Assembly: GCF_900142825.1 (NCBI RefSeq)
Contig: NZ_FRCH01000006.1
Span: forward strand, 84,379-148,378
Direction: 5' to 3'
Length of the DNA stretch: 64,000 nucleotides
Origin: Rhodanobacter sp. OK091
GTDB taxonomy: Bacteria; Pseudomonadota; Gammaproteobacteria; Xanthomonadales; Rhodanobacteraceae
Positions 17,480 through 25,656 of this stretch are shown here, piece by piece. Each line of letters opens with the position of its first letter. Position 1 is the first letter of the stretch. Both the position numbers and the translations under genes were made by a program. The notes under the pieces were generated by a model. The model ran no database searches, was not told the origin of the DNA, and worked only from the letters and a program-made list of their open reading frames with translations.

Positions 17480-18406
17480 TCAGCGGCGACCGAACCGTTG
17501 CAACCACTGCTGCCATGGCCGGCACGGGATGATAGAACCGCGCCGCAGCGCGACGGCCAGCAAGGCCAACGTGCACAGCAAGCACAGACCCAGCGCGATC
17601 ACCGACGCCTCGGCGCCGAAGATGCCACCGCTGAGCCAGTCCGGGCCGGTGCGGGTGGACACCAGCCAGCCGTCGGTTTTGAGCCCCGAGACGGGAATGC
17701 CGTAGATCGTGCCCTGGGCAAAGTTCCATGCCGCATGCACGCCCATGCAAATCGGCAGCGAGCGGGTCACGTGATACAGCATGCCAAACAGCAGGCCGGC
17801 CTCGATCGCAATGGCAGCCGAACTCCACAACGTGGCACCGGGATTGGCGATGTGCACCGCACCGAAGAACAGTGCCGAAATCAGCAGTGCCCACCAGGTG
17901 CCCAAGCCTTCCTCGACGATGCGGAACAGCACGCCGCGGAAGAGGATTTCCTCTCCAATGCCGGCACCCAGTCCCACCATCAGCAGGGCCGGTACCCATG
18001 GCGCGTCCGGGTTGCTGCCGGTGACGTGATAACTGCCGAGCAAATACAGCATGCCGACCACCGTGCTGAATAGCAGCAGGCCAATGGCCGTGCCGGCGGC
18101 GCCGTCCGGTAGCAGCCGAAGAGGTGTCAGTTCGGTGACCGCGCGGCGTTCCACGAAACGCACCAGCAGCAGATAAGCGAGCAGCGACGGCACGGCGCGC
18201 ATCAGGAACTGCACCAAGCCGAAGCTGACGGATGCGGCATCCTTGTTGTGCCAGCCCAGTAGGTGCAGCAAGGAACCAAACGTCAGGCCCAGCACCGTGG
18301 ATAGCGCCACGAAGATTACGATCCGCGCCAGTGGCGAGAACAGCAGCCAGCGCTGCCGGGCCGAGGCACCGCGCGGCGTGGTGAAGGCGATGGCCTGGTC
18401 GTGCAT
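17480..18406 (-). CDS. CPBP family intramembrane metalloprotease
   Basis: 308 residues with about eight membrane helices. The abortive-infection/CAAX-protease signature is complete: EEILFRG at residues 152-158, FFGAVH with His185, and HAAWN near residue 225. These residues bind zinc within the membrane. In bacteria the family is linked to CAAX-like processing, bacteriocin self-immunity and membrane-protein turnover. The target here is unknown. It lies 51 bases after the prfC stop on the same strand, possibly as a readthrough partner. Confidence 0.9.
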   Translation of the reverse strand: MHDQAIAFTTPRGASARQRWLLFSPLARIVIFVALSTVLGLTFGSLLHLLGWHNKDAASVSFGLVQFLMRAVPSLLAYLLLVRFVERRAVTELTPLRLLPDGAAGTAIGLLLFSTVVGMLYLLGSYHVTGSNPDAPWVPALLMVGLGAGIGEEILFRGVLFRIVEEGLGTWWALLISALFFGAVHIANPGATLWSSAAIAIEAGLLFGMLYHVTRSLPICMGVHAAWNFAQGTIYGIPVSGLKTDGWLVSTRTGPDWLSGGIFGAEASVIALGLCLLCTLALLAVALRRGSIIPCRPWQQWLQRFGRR

Positions 18407-18457
18407 GTGTGATCCCCCGGTAAAGGTTCGCGCGTTAGCAGTGGTGTTGCGGTACTG

Positions 18458-20059
<1,602 letters not shown>

Positions 20060-20214
20060 GGATAGCGGTTCGACGGGAGCGCGAACCGGCAATTGTAGCG
20101 TGGATCGGGCGGTGAGCTCGGGGTGGGCTGGATGGGGTGTCGGCTATCGGCCAACAACGGCCGGTCGGCTATCTCATGTGCATGCCGCAAAGCGGCCATT
20201 CAAATGGCCGGGAT
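20060..20214. other. Spacer between prfC and the last attC site
   Basis: No gene is seen. It contains a 7-bp inverted repeat GGCCATT-CA-AATGGCC at 20194-20209 just before the terminal attC site, and presumably the prfC promoter. No clear promoter hexamers were recognised. Confidence 0.4.
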
Positions 20215-20271
20215 GCATAACGCTGGAGTTAAGCGGCGGCGAAGCCGTCCGCCTTGAGCGAGTGGTTAGGG
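20215..20271 (-). repeat. attC site 12 (distal end)
   Basis: Begins CCCTAAC on the minus strand (20271-20265) and ends GTTATGC (20221-20215), which departs from the usual GTTRRRY core. The arms match the array consensus. The altered terminal core marks the distal boundary of the array. Confidence 0.85.
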
Positions 20272-20508
20272 TTCGCCGCGTTGTGAAGCAAGCCAGGTGA
20301 CATTGAATGGTACTTCGCGGCGTGCCGTTTCCAAGCTGTCGTATAGCGATGGGTTGCCGCCAAGAGAGGCCCAGCCATCGATCTCCGCAAGCTCATTTTT
20401 GAAGTAATACTCTTCAACATAACTGTAGGACCCATCGGGCTGGCGAACGATATTCACTCGTCGCTTGCGATCTTTTGAATAGAACGTTTCGACAACCTCA
20501 GTCCGCAT
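20266..20508 (-). CDS. Cassette gene 12, small hypothetical protein
   Basis: 80 residues from the ATG at 20508, six bases inside the preceding attC core. The protein (MRTEVVETFYSKDRKRRVNI...) is soluble and rich in charged and aromatic residues, with VRQPDGSYSYVEEYYF as a likely beta-hairpin core and a C-terminal helix SLETARREVPFNVTWLAS. The stop codon lies in the core of attC 12, the usual cassette layout. It resembles small conserved proteins of unknown function seen in other Xanthomonadales, but no function can be given. Confidence 0.75.
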   Translation of the reverse strand: MRTEVVETFYSKDRKRRVNIVRQPDGSYSYVEEYYFKNELAEIDGWASLGGNPSLYDSLETARREVPFNVTWLASQRGEP

Positions 20509-20513
20509 ATGCG

Positions 20514-20569
20514 CCCTAACGCCGGAATTAAGCGGCGGCGGCGCCGTCCGCTTGGATGACTGGTTAGGG
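20514..20569 (-). repeat. attC site 11
   Basis: 56 bases, outer cores CCCTAAC/GTTAGGG, with GCGGACGG-type arm and loop CGCCGCC. The stop codon of cassette gene 11 lies inside its 5' core. Confidence 0.9.
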
Positions 20570-20824
20570 CTGCGCCACGTGCTCAACCCAAATGGACGAA
20601 CCCGGATGATGCTCTTCGATGGTGTCGATTGCGTCAACCAAGCCCGGACCTCGCAAAGGGACTGCTCGGACGAAGTCGGTGACTTGGAGCCCTTGGGTGC
20701 GTAAATCGGCCATCTCAGAAGGCGAGAGGACGCCAGCGTTGACCCAAAGCGGAGACGGTAGGCGACCACCGCAAGCTTTGATGAGTTGATCGTAGCCTTG
20801 TCTTGTAAGAGCGAAATGCGGCAT
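20564..20824 (-). CDS. Cassette gene 11, small hypothetical protein
   Basis: 86 residues from the ATG at 20824, directly after the core of attC 10. The sequence (MPHFALTRQGYDQLIKACGG...) has a helical N-terminus, a middle segment SPSEMADLRTQGLQVTDFVR and a C-terminal IDTIEEHHPGSSIWVEHV. It is soluble and has no recognised motif. It is oriented like all other cassettes, with its stop inside attC 11. Confidence 0.72.
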   Translation of the reverse strand: MPHFALTRQGYDQLIKACGGRLPSPLWVNAGVLSPSEMADLRTQGLQVTDFVRAVPLRGPGLVDAIDTIEEHHPGSSIWVEHVAQP

Positions 20825-20829
20825 TTGAG

Positions 20830-20924
20830 CCCTAACGCCTAAGCTAAGCGGCCGCGCGGGCCGCAATGTGTGATTTTCGCGAGGAGATTACTCCCGCACG
20901 GTCCGCTTGAGCGCATAGTTAGGC
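20830..20924 (-). repeat. attC site 10, long variant
   Basis: About 95 bases, against 56-60 for most others. The outer cores CCCTAAC/GTTAGGC and inner arms (GCGGACC-like and GCTTAG) are kept, but the central loop is expanded and contains GGGAGTAATCTCC-like pairing. It resembles the longer sites of Vibrio-type arrays. Confidence 0.8.
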
Positions 20925-21197
20925 TGCTCTTGAAGGATGATTGGTCGGAACAATTGCCCTAGGCACTTCGGACATTGGACGAAGTGGCATTGCCAAAGCT
21001 CGATCGACTAGTTCCTCGTCTGTCATCGGATCGAGACACTCCACAACAAGTCGATATGCGCCTATTGGATCAGGGCAGCCAGCGCAGAAGTTGGACATAG
21101 TTGCCTCTACGGTTGCCTGAGTGAGCCCGTGCTGCCTTGGATGGCTCATTACAGTCAGCAGCTCTAACAAGGCCTCCTTGCTCAATTTCCGTCTCAC
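20919..21197 (-). CDS. Cassette gene 10, small hypothetical protein
   Basis: 92 residues, starting MRRKLSKEALLELLTVMSHP. Two Cys (NFCAGCPDP) lie near the middle, and the acidic helix PMTDEELVDRALAMP follows. The protein is soluble, with no recognised family. The stop codon TAA is formed by the attC 10 core itself. A 78-base leader separates it from the previous attC site, longer than in most cassettes, and might hold its own promoter. Confidence 0.75.
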   Translation of the reverse strand: MRRKLSKEALLELLTVMSHPRQHGLTQATVEATMSNFCAGCPDPIGAYRLVVECLDPMTDEELVDRALAMPLRPMSEVPRAIVPTNHPSRAA

Positions 21198-21275
21198 TAC
21201 TTCACCTCATCGACAAGCGCGACCATCGCGGTAATTGAGAAACGAGAATGTGTGCCCGAAATGAAGCTGTGGAAA

Positions 21276-21322
21276 GCCTAACGCCTGAAATAAGCCGCGT
21301 CGGCTTGATTGAATTGTTAGGC
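21276..21322 (-). repeat. attC site 9, short variant
   Basis: 47 bases, cores GCCTAAC/GTTAGGC, with short arms CAAGCCGACG/CGGCTTATTTC and a minimal loop. It is the shortest site in the array. Confidence 0.88.
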
Positions 21323-21604
21323 ACGTGTTGCCCCCGATGCAGCGGTCTCTAGTGCTCGAATGAAAGGGCGAACGTTTGCGTGGGCTTGCACCCACTGAAT
21401 ACCCAAGAACTCAGACACCGATGCAGCGCCAAGCAAGGGCACAAGTGAGCCAGTCTTAGCCGCTCGCAGCAATTCGTGTGAAGCGTACATTACTTGCTCT
21501 GTTACGGACGAGGCGGACTCACCCATCTCGGCGTCCCACTCCTTTTGGATTGCGGAAGTGAGTTTGCCTGCCGCAAGTTCAAGTGATGTGCGCGATCGAG
21601 TCAC
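21317..21604 (-). CDS. Cassette gene 9, small hypothetical protein
   Basis: 95 residues, predicted mostly helical (MTRSRTSLELAAGKLTSAIQ..., ATGSLV-type loop, SVSEFLGIQWVQAHANVRPF). Soluble, with no recognised motif. The helical, amphipathic character recalls small antitoxin-like or regulatory cassette proteins, but no toxin partner is visible. The stop TAA lies in the attC 9 core. Confidence 0.75.
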   Translation of the reverse strand: MTRSRTSLELAAGKLTSAIQKEWDAEMGESASSVTEQVMYASHELLRAAKTGSLVPLLGAASVSEFLGIQWVQAHANVRPFIRALETAASGATRA

Positions 21605-21611
21605 GGATGGT

Positions 21612-21668
21612 GCCTAACGCTGGAATTGAGCGGCGGCGCAGCCGTCCGCCTCGAATGAGATGTTAGAC
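21612..21668 (-). repeat. attC site 8
   Basis: 57 bases, cores GTCTAAC (5' on minus) and GTTAGGC. The arms match the consensus of the array. Confidence 0.92.
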
Positions 21669-21884
21669 GCCATTTGCGCCAAAGTGATTGTAGAGGCCTA
21701 TGGCAAGAAGCGCGATGACCAGCGCAATGGCGCCAATCGTCTCTACGTCGAATTTAGAACGGGAGAAGCGCTCTCGGAGAGGCTTGAATAGCAACAGCGG
21801 CAGAGTGACGACCAGCCCTGCAACAAGACAGACAAGGCCGAATCCCAAACCAAACTTAGTCCAATCCCAGAATGCGTGAAGCAT
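21663..21884 (-). CDS. Cassette gene 8, small two-helix membrane protein
   Basis: 73 residues. Two transmembrane helices, at about residues 11-32 (GLGFGLVCLVAGLVVTLPLL) and 50-65 (IGAIALVIALLAIGLYNHFG), flank a short basic cytoplasmic loop (KPLRERFSRSKFD). No family recognised. Small membrane proteins are common among integron cassettes. Confidence 0.75.
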   Translation of the reverse strand: MLHAFWDWTKFGLGFGLVCLVAGLVVTLPLLLFKPLRERFSRSKFDVETIGAIALVIALLAIGLYNHFGANGV

Positions 21885-21892
21885 GTTTTGGC

Positions 21893-21952
21893 GCCTAACG
21901 CTGGAGTTAAGCGGCGCGCGGTACGCGCGTCCGCTTGGACGAATAGTTAGGC
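21893..21952 (-). repeat. attC site 7
   Basis: 60 bases, cores GCCTAAC/GTTAGGC. The loop region is a perfect GCGCG-type hairpin (GGACGCGCGTACCGCGCGCC on the minus strand), different from the usual CTTCGCC loop. Confidence 0.9.
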
Positions 21953-22231
21953 ACTACCGTGAGGATTGAACTCTAGGAGTTCGTGCACTAACCGAGGAGA
22001 CATTACAGCACCACAACTCGAACAGATGCCATCAGGCGCTTCTGCGCCACAGCCGGGGCAAAAGAAGCTACCAAGCCTCAGTACGGTACGTGCTGCTGGT
22101 GACGAGACGCGGGCGGCGACTTGTTCAAGCTGCGCACGGATGGAGCGACTGAAGAGTGCGCCGCTTTGTGTGCATTGAAGCTCGCCAGCTCCTGATTCGG
22201 TGAGCGTGCTTGAACAGTATGGGCAGTGCAT
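21947..22231 (-). CDS. Cassette gene 7, zinc-ribbon protein
   Basis: 94 residues with two Cys-rich knuckles: MHCPYCSSTL at the N-terminus, and FFCPGCGAEAPDGICSSCGA near residues 56-75. The second pair (CxxC...CxxC) is a classic zinc ribbon. The linker is helical (SIRAQLEQVAARVSS). Zinc ribbons of this kind bind nucleic acid or protein; the role is unknown. Stop codon in the attC 7 core. Confidence 0.8.
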   Translation of the reverse strand: MHCPYCSSTLTESGAGELQCTQSGALFSRSIRAQLEQVAARVSSPAARTVLRLGSFFCPGCGAEAPDGICSSCGAVMSPRLVHELLEFNPHGSA

Positions 22232-22234
22232 AAG

Positions 22235-22291
22235 GCCTAACGCTGGAGTTGAGCGGCGGCGGAGCCGTCCGCCTTGAACGAGATGTTAGGC
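22235..22291 (-). repeat. attC site 6, translated by cassette gene 6
   Basis: 57 bases, cores GCCTAAC/GTTAGGC with consensus arms. The upstream gene has no stop before it, so almost the whole site is translated. Confidence 0.92.
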
Positions 22292-22689
22292 ACCGCTGCC
22301 ACAGCCCGTCTGCGGATGGGCACGAGTACGAGGAGAATGGCGTTAAGCAGCAACGGAATGGGATGCTGGACTCCGCCAAGCCAGGCCATTATCAGGACGG
22401 CAATTGAGATACCAGCTGGCACTGCGACGGGCCACCAGCGGATATCGTCTTTGAGCCAAACGCGATAGGCGCCAAGCGAATACAAGGCGCCGAGGATGAG
22501 GCCTAAGCCAGCATCCAAAGGTGACGTTGTTAGAAGGACGATGCCGCTGACAACATTTGCGAATGCCGAGTAAGCCATAAGCCCGAATACCGCCATCGTC
22601 AACTTGCGTTCACGGGACTCCAGCGTGCGGCGACGATTACGCATGGCGATGTCAGCGCGGCGGCTATTTGCTTCTTCCGTTTCACCCAT
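22237..22689 (-). CDS. Cassette gene 6, membrane protein with attC-encoded tail
   Basis: 150 residues, with four predicted transmembrane helices (for example LTMAVFGLMAYSAFANVVSG, LGLILGALYSLGAY, WWPVAVPAGISIAVLIMAWL, PLLLNAILLVLVPI) after a basic N-terminus rich in Arg and Glu. The last 19 or so residues (PNISFKADGSAAAQLQR) are encoded by attC 6, with the stop TAG in its distal core. The family is not recognised. Tails of this kind occur when a cassette gene loses its own stop codon. Confidence 0.78.
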   Translation of the reverse strand: MGETEEANSRRADIAMRNRRRTLESRERKLTMAVFGLMAYSAFANVVSGIVLLTTSPLDAGLGLILGALYSLGAYRVWLKDDIRWWPVAVPAGISIAVLIMAWLGGVQHPIPLLLNAILLVLVPIRRRAVAAVPNISFKADGSAAAQLQR

Positions 22690-22708
22690 AATGGATCTCC
22701 CCTGAGGC

Positions 22709-22765
22709 GTCTAACGCTGGAATTAAGCGGCGGCGAAGCCGTCCGCCTTGAACGAATTGTTAGGC
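22709..22765 (-). repeat. attC site 5
   Basis: 57 bases on the minus strand from GCCTAAC to GTTAGAC. The arm and loop sequence closely resembles the well-known aadA-cassette attC, which fixes the orientation of the array. Confidence 0.94.
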
Positions 22766-22778
22766 ACAAATACTGACA

Positions 22779-23234
22779 CTAATTGAGCGCCATAGTGGAT
22801 GCTTCGACCTGCCGTTTGGTGGCGAGTGGCTGCATAGAGGGGTTTAGAGGATAGCGACTACCGTCAAAGCGCAGCAGCACATTGCCGCGCCCCTTGGAGT
22901 AGACGATTAGGGTTTTCCAACCGTGGGAAGCTTCTGGCGAAACCCGGATTGGGGTTTGTGCCACCGTACTGCGTGAGGTCAGCTCGAACTTGCCGTGAAC
23001 TTGCCTAAAGACAAGCAAGGTGCAGCCGCCCGAACCACACCAATTTGGGCCCGACAGAAGAACTAGCGCGTCAGAGCTGCGGTCGCCGCTTAGATCGACG
23101 ATGGAATGGCGGAAGGCTTGATTCTCAGCGCCGCCAGTAAACGTGTGCACGGCCACAGTCAACGCTGAAGGTGTTGCCTGTCCGACCACGGCAAGTGGAA
23201 ACAGAGTGCAGGCTATAGCGACTATACGTTTCAT
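22779..23234 (-). CDS. Cassette gene 5, secreted hypothetical protein
   Basis: 151 residues with a signal peptide (MKRIVAIACTLFPLAVVGQA). The mature part has SIVDLSGDRSSDALVLLSGP and a Cys pair in WCGSGGCTLLVF, likely a disulfide in the periplasm, then repeated beta segments. The GSGGCTLLVF pattern is familiar from small secreted proteins of unknown role in Gram-negative bacteria. It stops 13 bases before attC 5. Periplasmic location is inferred. Confidence 0.78.
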   Translation of the reverse strand: MKRIVAIACTLFPLAVVGQATPSALTVAVHTFTGGAENQAFRHSIVDLSGDRSSDALVLLSGPNWCGSGGCTLLVFRQVHGKFELTSRSTVAQTPIRVSPEASHGWKTLIVYSKGRGNVLLRFDGSRYPLNPSMQPLATKRQVEASTMALN

Positions 23235-23254
23235 TTGAGGAGAGGCCTGCTTGC

Positions 23255-23311
23255 GCCTAACGCCGGAGTTGAGCGGCGGCAGGGCCGTCCGCCTCGAACG
23301 AGATGTTAGGC
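23255..23311 (-). repeat. attC site 4
   Basis: 57 bases, cores GCCTAAC/GTTAGGC. The loop is CCCTGCC instead of CTTCGCC. Confidence 0.92.
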
Positions 23312-23312
23312 A

Positions 23313-23585
23313 TCAGTACTCGCCAAATTCGTTGCGAGTGATGTCGTCTTTAGCTTGATTGAAGAGCGTCTCGCTAATGTCTATGCCGGATTGGCTCTTT
23401 GCGTCGGAGACAACATCGGAGCCTGCCGAGAATGAGCGGCCAACACCATGGCCTTCTTTTGATACAAAGAGACGAAGCTCTCCTGTTTGAGTGATGCGAA
23501 AAAGACTGAGCTCATAGCTCGACCCGTTTACAGAAAACTGCTCTTGCCGAACGGGCGTCATATCGGTCTGCATAAAATTCTCCAA
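23313..23585 (-). CDS. Cassette gene 4, small hypothetical protein
   Basis: 90 residues from the ATG at 23585 (MENFMQTDMTPVRQ); the Met at residue 5 is an alternative start. The protein is soluble and acidic towards the end, with strands FSVNGSSYELSLFRI and GELRLFVSKEG that may form a beta sheet, then a helix NQAKDDITRNEFGEY. No family recognised. Confidence 0.73.
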   Translation of the reverse strand: MENFMQTDMTPVRQEQFSVNGSSYELSLFRITQTGELRLFVSKEGHGVGRSFSAGSDVVSDAKSQSGIDISETLFNQAKDDITRNEFGEY

Positions 23586-23589
23586 TGAT

Positions 23590-23646
23590 GCCTAACGCTG
23601 GAATTGAGCGGCGGCAGAGCCGTCCGCCTCGAATGTGATGTTAGGC
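23590..23646 (-). repeat. attC site 3
   Basis: 57 bases, cores GCCTAAC/GTTAGGC, with consensus arms and a CTCTGCC loop. Confidence 0.92.
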
Positions 23647-23651
23647 TGCCG

Positions 23652-24047
23652 TCACTTGACGATCGGAGCTTCCCAGCCATCGTAGTCGCCATGCTCGCGC
23701 AAGGCGATAGCGGTGAGATCGCGCCGAAGATTAGCGAGTGCGGCAGAGGTGGGTACGACCTTTTTGGTGGCCAGAGCAAGCCACTGCGAACCAGTTGCAG
23801 CGTGCTCGACTTTGACTGTGAACCCCTGATGAGAAAGGACGCCCGCAATGCGCTCGGCAGACTCTTGGGTCGGCGCGTAGAGATAGAAGTCTATTGGATG
23901 CGGCTTCGAGAGGTTTGAGCCCGCAAGGCGCAACTGCTCGATGACAGCGTCATCGTTTGCCTGTGAAGAGGATGCCTGTTGACTAAAGGAACGGAAGGCC
24001 ACTGTTCCAAGCAGCAGAGCAAGCACGATGACTGCAATAACTTTCAT
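23652..24047 (-). CDS. Cassette gene 3, exported RraB-like domain protein
   Basis: 131 residues. An N-terminal hydrophobic segment (MKVIAVIVLALLLGTVAFRS) is a signal peptide or membrane anchor. The rest matches the RraB/YggJ-like fold pattern: PIDFYLYAPTQESAERIAGV, then QGFTVKVEH, WLALATKKVVP and EHGDYDGWEAP. RraB is normally a cytoplasmic inhibitor of RNase E, so an exported copy must do something else; the fold may have been reused. The assignment is by motif recall only. Confidence 0.68.
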   Translation of the reverse strand: MKVIAVIVLALLLGTVAFRSFSQQASSSQANDDAVIEQLRLAGSNLSKPHPIDFYLYAPTQESAERIAGVLSHQGFTVKVEHAATGSQWLALATKKVVPTSAALANLRRDLTAIALREHGDYDGWEAPIVK

Positions 24048-24053
24048 ATTTAA

Positions 24054-24110
24054 GCCTAACGCTGGAGTTAAGCGACGGCGTAGCCGTCCGCCTTGAACGA
24101 AATGTTAGAT
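24054..24110 (-). repeat. attC site 2
   Basis: 57 bases, begins ATCTAAC on the minus strand and ends GTTAGGC. The loop reads CTACGCC. Confidence 0.92.
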
Positions 24111-24115
24111 ACAAA

Positions 24116-24514
24116 TCAAGAGCACTTGGCCCTGTCAAGTAGAACATCTGAGACAAGCTTTCCGGCATGATCTGTGTATTGCATATGGGTGATAATATTG
24201 TTTTCTAAGAATATTTTTGTAGCTGGGAGGGAGCAGAACTTAGAAATAATTGATGGTGCATTTGCCTCAATGACTTTCCTCGTGCCATGTGAATCGTCAA
24301 GGCCTACCAGCGTGAAATTGTAGGTCCATGTTAGTCCAGGGCCAACAGTGATTTTATCCAGGCGAGTGTTGTCCGACTCCATTTGAGGTAAAGACTTGTT
24401 CATTCTTGAGGCCACGCGTTGCAACATCGCTTCGTTTACAGGCTCACCAGCGATAACGGAACTGCCAGCGACAAGAAGTGTAGCTAAGAGCATTTTTTGT
24501 AGAGTTCGAGTCAT
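24116..24514 (-). CDS. Cassette gene 2, secreted hypothetical protein, AT-rich
   Basis: 132 residues from the ATG at 24514 with a clear signal peptide (MTRTLQKMLLATLLVAGSSV, likely cleavage after IAG). The mature part shows VGPGLTWTYNFTLVGLDDSH and a C-terminal CSLPATKIFLEN ... HAGKLVSDVLLDRAKCS. Two Cys could pair in the periplasm. The coding sequence is distinctly AT-richer than the flanking chromosome, a sign of foreign origin. The family resembles small exported proteins of unknown function. Confidence 0.76.
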   Translation of the reverse strand: MTRTLQKMLLATLLVAGSSVIAGEPVNEAMLQRVASRMNKSLPQMESDNTRLDKITVGPGLTWTYNFTLVGLDDSHGTRKVIEANAPSIISKFCSLPATKIFLENNIITHMQYTDHAGKLVSDVLLDRAKCS

Positions 24515-24532
24515 GCTGGAATTTCCGGTTGA

Positions 24533-24588
24533 ATCTAACGCTGGAATTAAGCGGCAGCGGAGCCGTCCGCTTGGATGAGTGGTTAGGC
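24533..24588 (-). repeat. attC site 1
   Basis: 56 bases, cores GCCTAAC/GTTAGAT. The 5' core overlaps the end of cassette gene 1. Confidence 0.9.
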
Positions 24589-24921
24589 TTTCGTGACTGA
24601 CACAATAAGCCCTGCAGCTAGAAGAACCATGAAAGCACAAAGGCCAATGTATAGAAGCCTGTTTGCATGATTGCGAGCCGCCAACGCGCGGCTAGAAAGC
24701 TTGCAACCATCGAATGCCGAATCTTTCGTGCCACTGAGCACAAGGTGTGCAGCTTGGAGATTAGAGATGCGCATTGAACGCTTTTCGCGAGCTTGAGAAA
24801 GGGCTTGCGGATTGTCATGGGCGAGGATGCGTGAAAACTTGAACAGAGAAACGTAGTACCAAATGACGGCAGCGAAAACGATGGGCACCGAAGCAGCAAA
24901 TATGATATCGATGATGTTCAT
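24583..24921 (-). CDS. Cassette gene 1, two-helix membrane protein
   Basis: 112 residues. Transmembrane helices at about residues 5-25 (DIIFAASVPIVFAAVIWYYV) and 90-108 (LLYIGLCAFMVLLAAGLIVS) enclose a cytoplasmic loop with many charged residues and the segment SNLQAAHLVLSGTKDSAFDG. No family recognised. It is the cassette closest to the presumed insertion end and therefore, by the usual integron rule, the most recently gained. Confidence 0.75.
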   Translation of the reverse strand: MNIIDIIFAASVPIVFAAVIWYYVSLFKFSRILAHDNPQALSQAREKRSMRISNLQAAHLVLSGTKDSAFDGCKLSSRALAARNHANRLLYIGLCAFMVLLAAGLIVSVTKA

Positions 24922-24938
24922 GACTTCCCATGCCTAAC
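24922..24938 (-). other. Isolated integron core site, candidate attI remnant
   Basis: GTTAGGC on the minus strand at 24938-24932 sits just before the first cassette gene, where the attI/cassette junction should be. No partner inverse core is found in the following 100 bases, so it is not a full attC site. It may be the remnant of attI or of a deleted attC. Confidence 0.5.
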
Positions 24939-25419
24939 GCTTCAGTAGTGCCTTGATTCGGCAATATGCACTGGATGTTCAGCTTCCACGTGTCCCCCTT
25001 CTTCCACCCTAATCCTACACGAGATCCCCTCGTTACCTGATGTGCCCGGAGTCGGCATCGACGCTTTGCTGCCATGCGAACCTTTTTATTCGAGGTGCTA
25101 TGTTTTATCCATCACAACCCGAGGGGATATACGGGCCCTCCCGACTGCGCCTGTTACTCACCCATTCGACGAAATTCGCCGGCTGTCACGCGTCAAAATG
25201 ACAGTTTGCGCTCCGAGCAGATCGACATCGGATTGACGAATGGTTCATCTTGGGCCAAAGCCGACAGCCACGTGCGTGAGATGCATGTGGTGGCTGTCCG
25301 GAGGGACGCACCTCACGCATTGGACCCACTCGCATTTCCAGGTGCCCGCAGTCACTCCCGGAAAATAGGCTTCCGCAAAGCTGACGCTCCTGACCGGCAG
25401 CAACGGGTCGAAAGCGAAC
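24939..25419. other. 480-base intergenic stretch, no gene supported
   Basis: Short open frames here lack plausible starts or composition. There is an imperfect inverted repeat AGCCAC...GTGGTGGCT around 25262-25300. No integrase fragment or promoter signal was recognised. Base composition is lower in GC than the core genes. Confidence 0.4.
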
Positions 25420-25656
25420 CTATTCTTGGTTGCCTCCCGCAATCTGGCGGAGCTCCAACTCGCTGAATTCAAACTCTGGCCCCAAGTCCATAGCTCCCAG
25501 CGCCACAAGAAGCTTGCTGACTTCGGGTTCTAAGTCGTTGTTGCTGACGTAAGCGCTATAGGCCCAGCTTGACACCTTCACATAGTCAACTGCTCCGGGC
25601 ATTGCAGCCAGGAGCGCAGCGAGCTCGACCGATAGCTCCCGCTTTGTGTACGTCAT
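25420..25656 (-). CDS. Small hypothetical protein
   Basis: 78 residues starting MTYTKRELSVELAALLAAMP, with a purine-rich GGGGG ribosome site about five bases before the ATG. The chain is mostly helical and acidic, with LEPEVSKLLVALGAMDLGPE and a final FEFSELELRQIAGG. No family recognised. It lies outside the attC array, in low-density DNA. Confidence 0.55.
   Translation of the reverse strand: MTYTKRELSVELAALLAAMPGAVDYVKVSSWAYSAYVSNNDLEPEVSKLLVALGAMDLGPEFEFSELELRQIAGGNQE

Larger units (their letters stand above)
20215..24938 (-). mobile_element. attC cassette array without integrase (twelve cassettes)
   Basis: Twelve repeated imperfect palindromes of about 47-95 bases, each bounded by inverse core and core sites (CCTAAC...GTTAGG), separate twelve small genes that are all on the minus strand. 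Read on that strand the sites have the classical attC layout: core, left arm with TTCAAGGCGGACGG, loop, right arm with GCCGCTTAA, then GTTAGRY. Each gene ends at the 5' edge of its site, as in integron cassettes. No integron integrase occurs in the 64 kb, so this is a CALIN-type array (cluster of attC sites lacking an integrase). The insertion end should be near 24938. Confidence 0.93.

Noticed and set aside
20215..24938. Regular palindromic repeats as a CRISPR array
   Set aside because: The intervals are 200-500 bases, unequal, and each contains an open gene; the repeats have integron core sites at both ends.
24932..24938. A thirteenth complete attC site
   Set aside because: Only one core is present; no inverse core or arms follow, so it is listed as a possible attI remnant only.
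25042..25508. Small genes in the spacer after the array
   Set aside because: Frames on both strands overlap, lack ribosome sites and have no consistent composition. Only 25420-25656 was kept.
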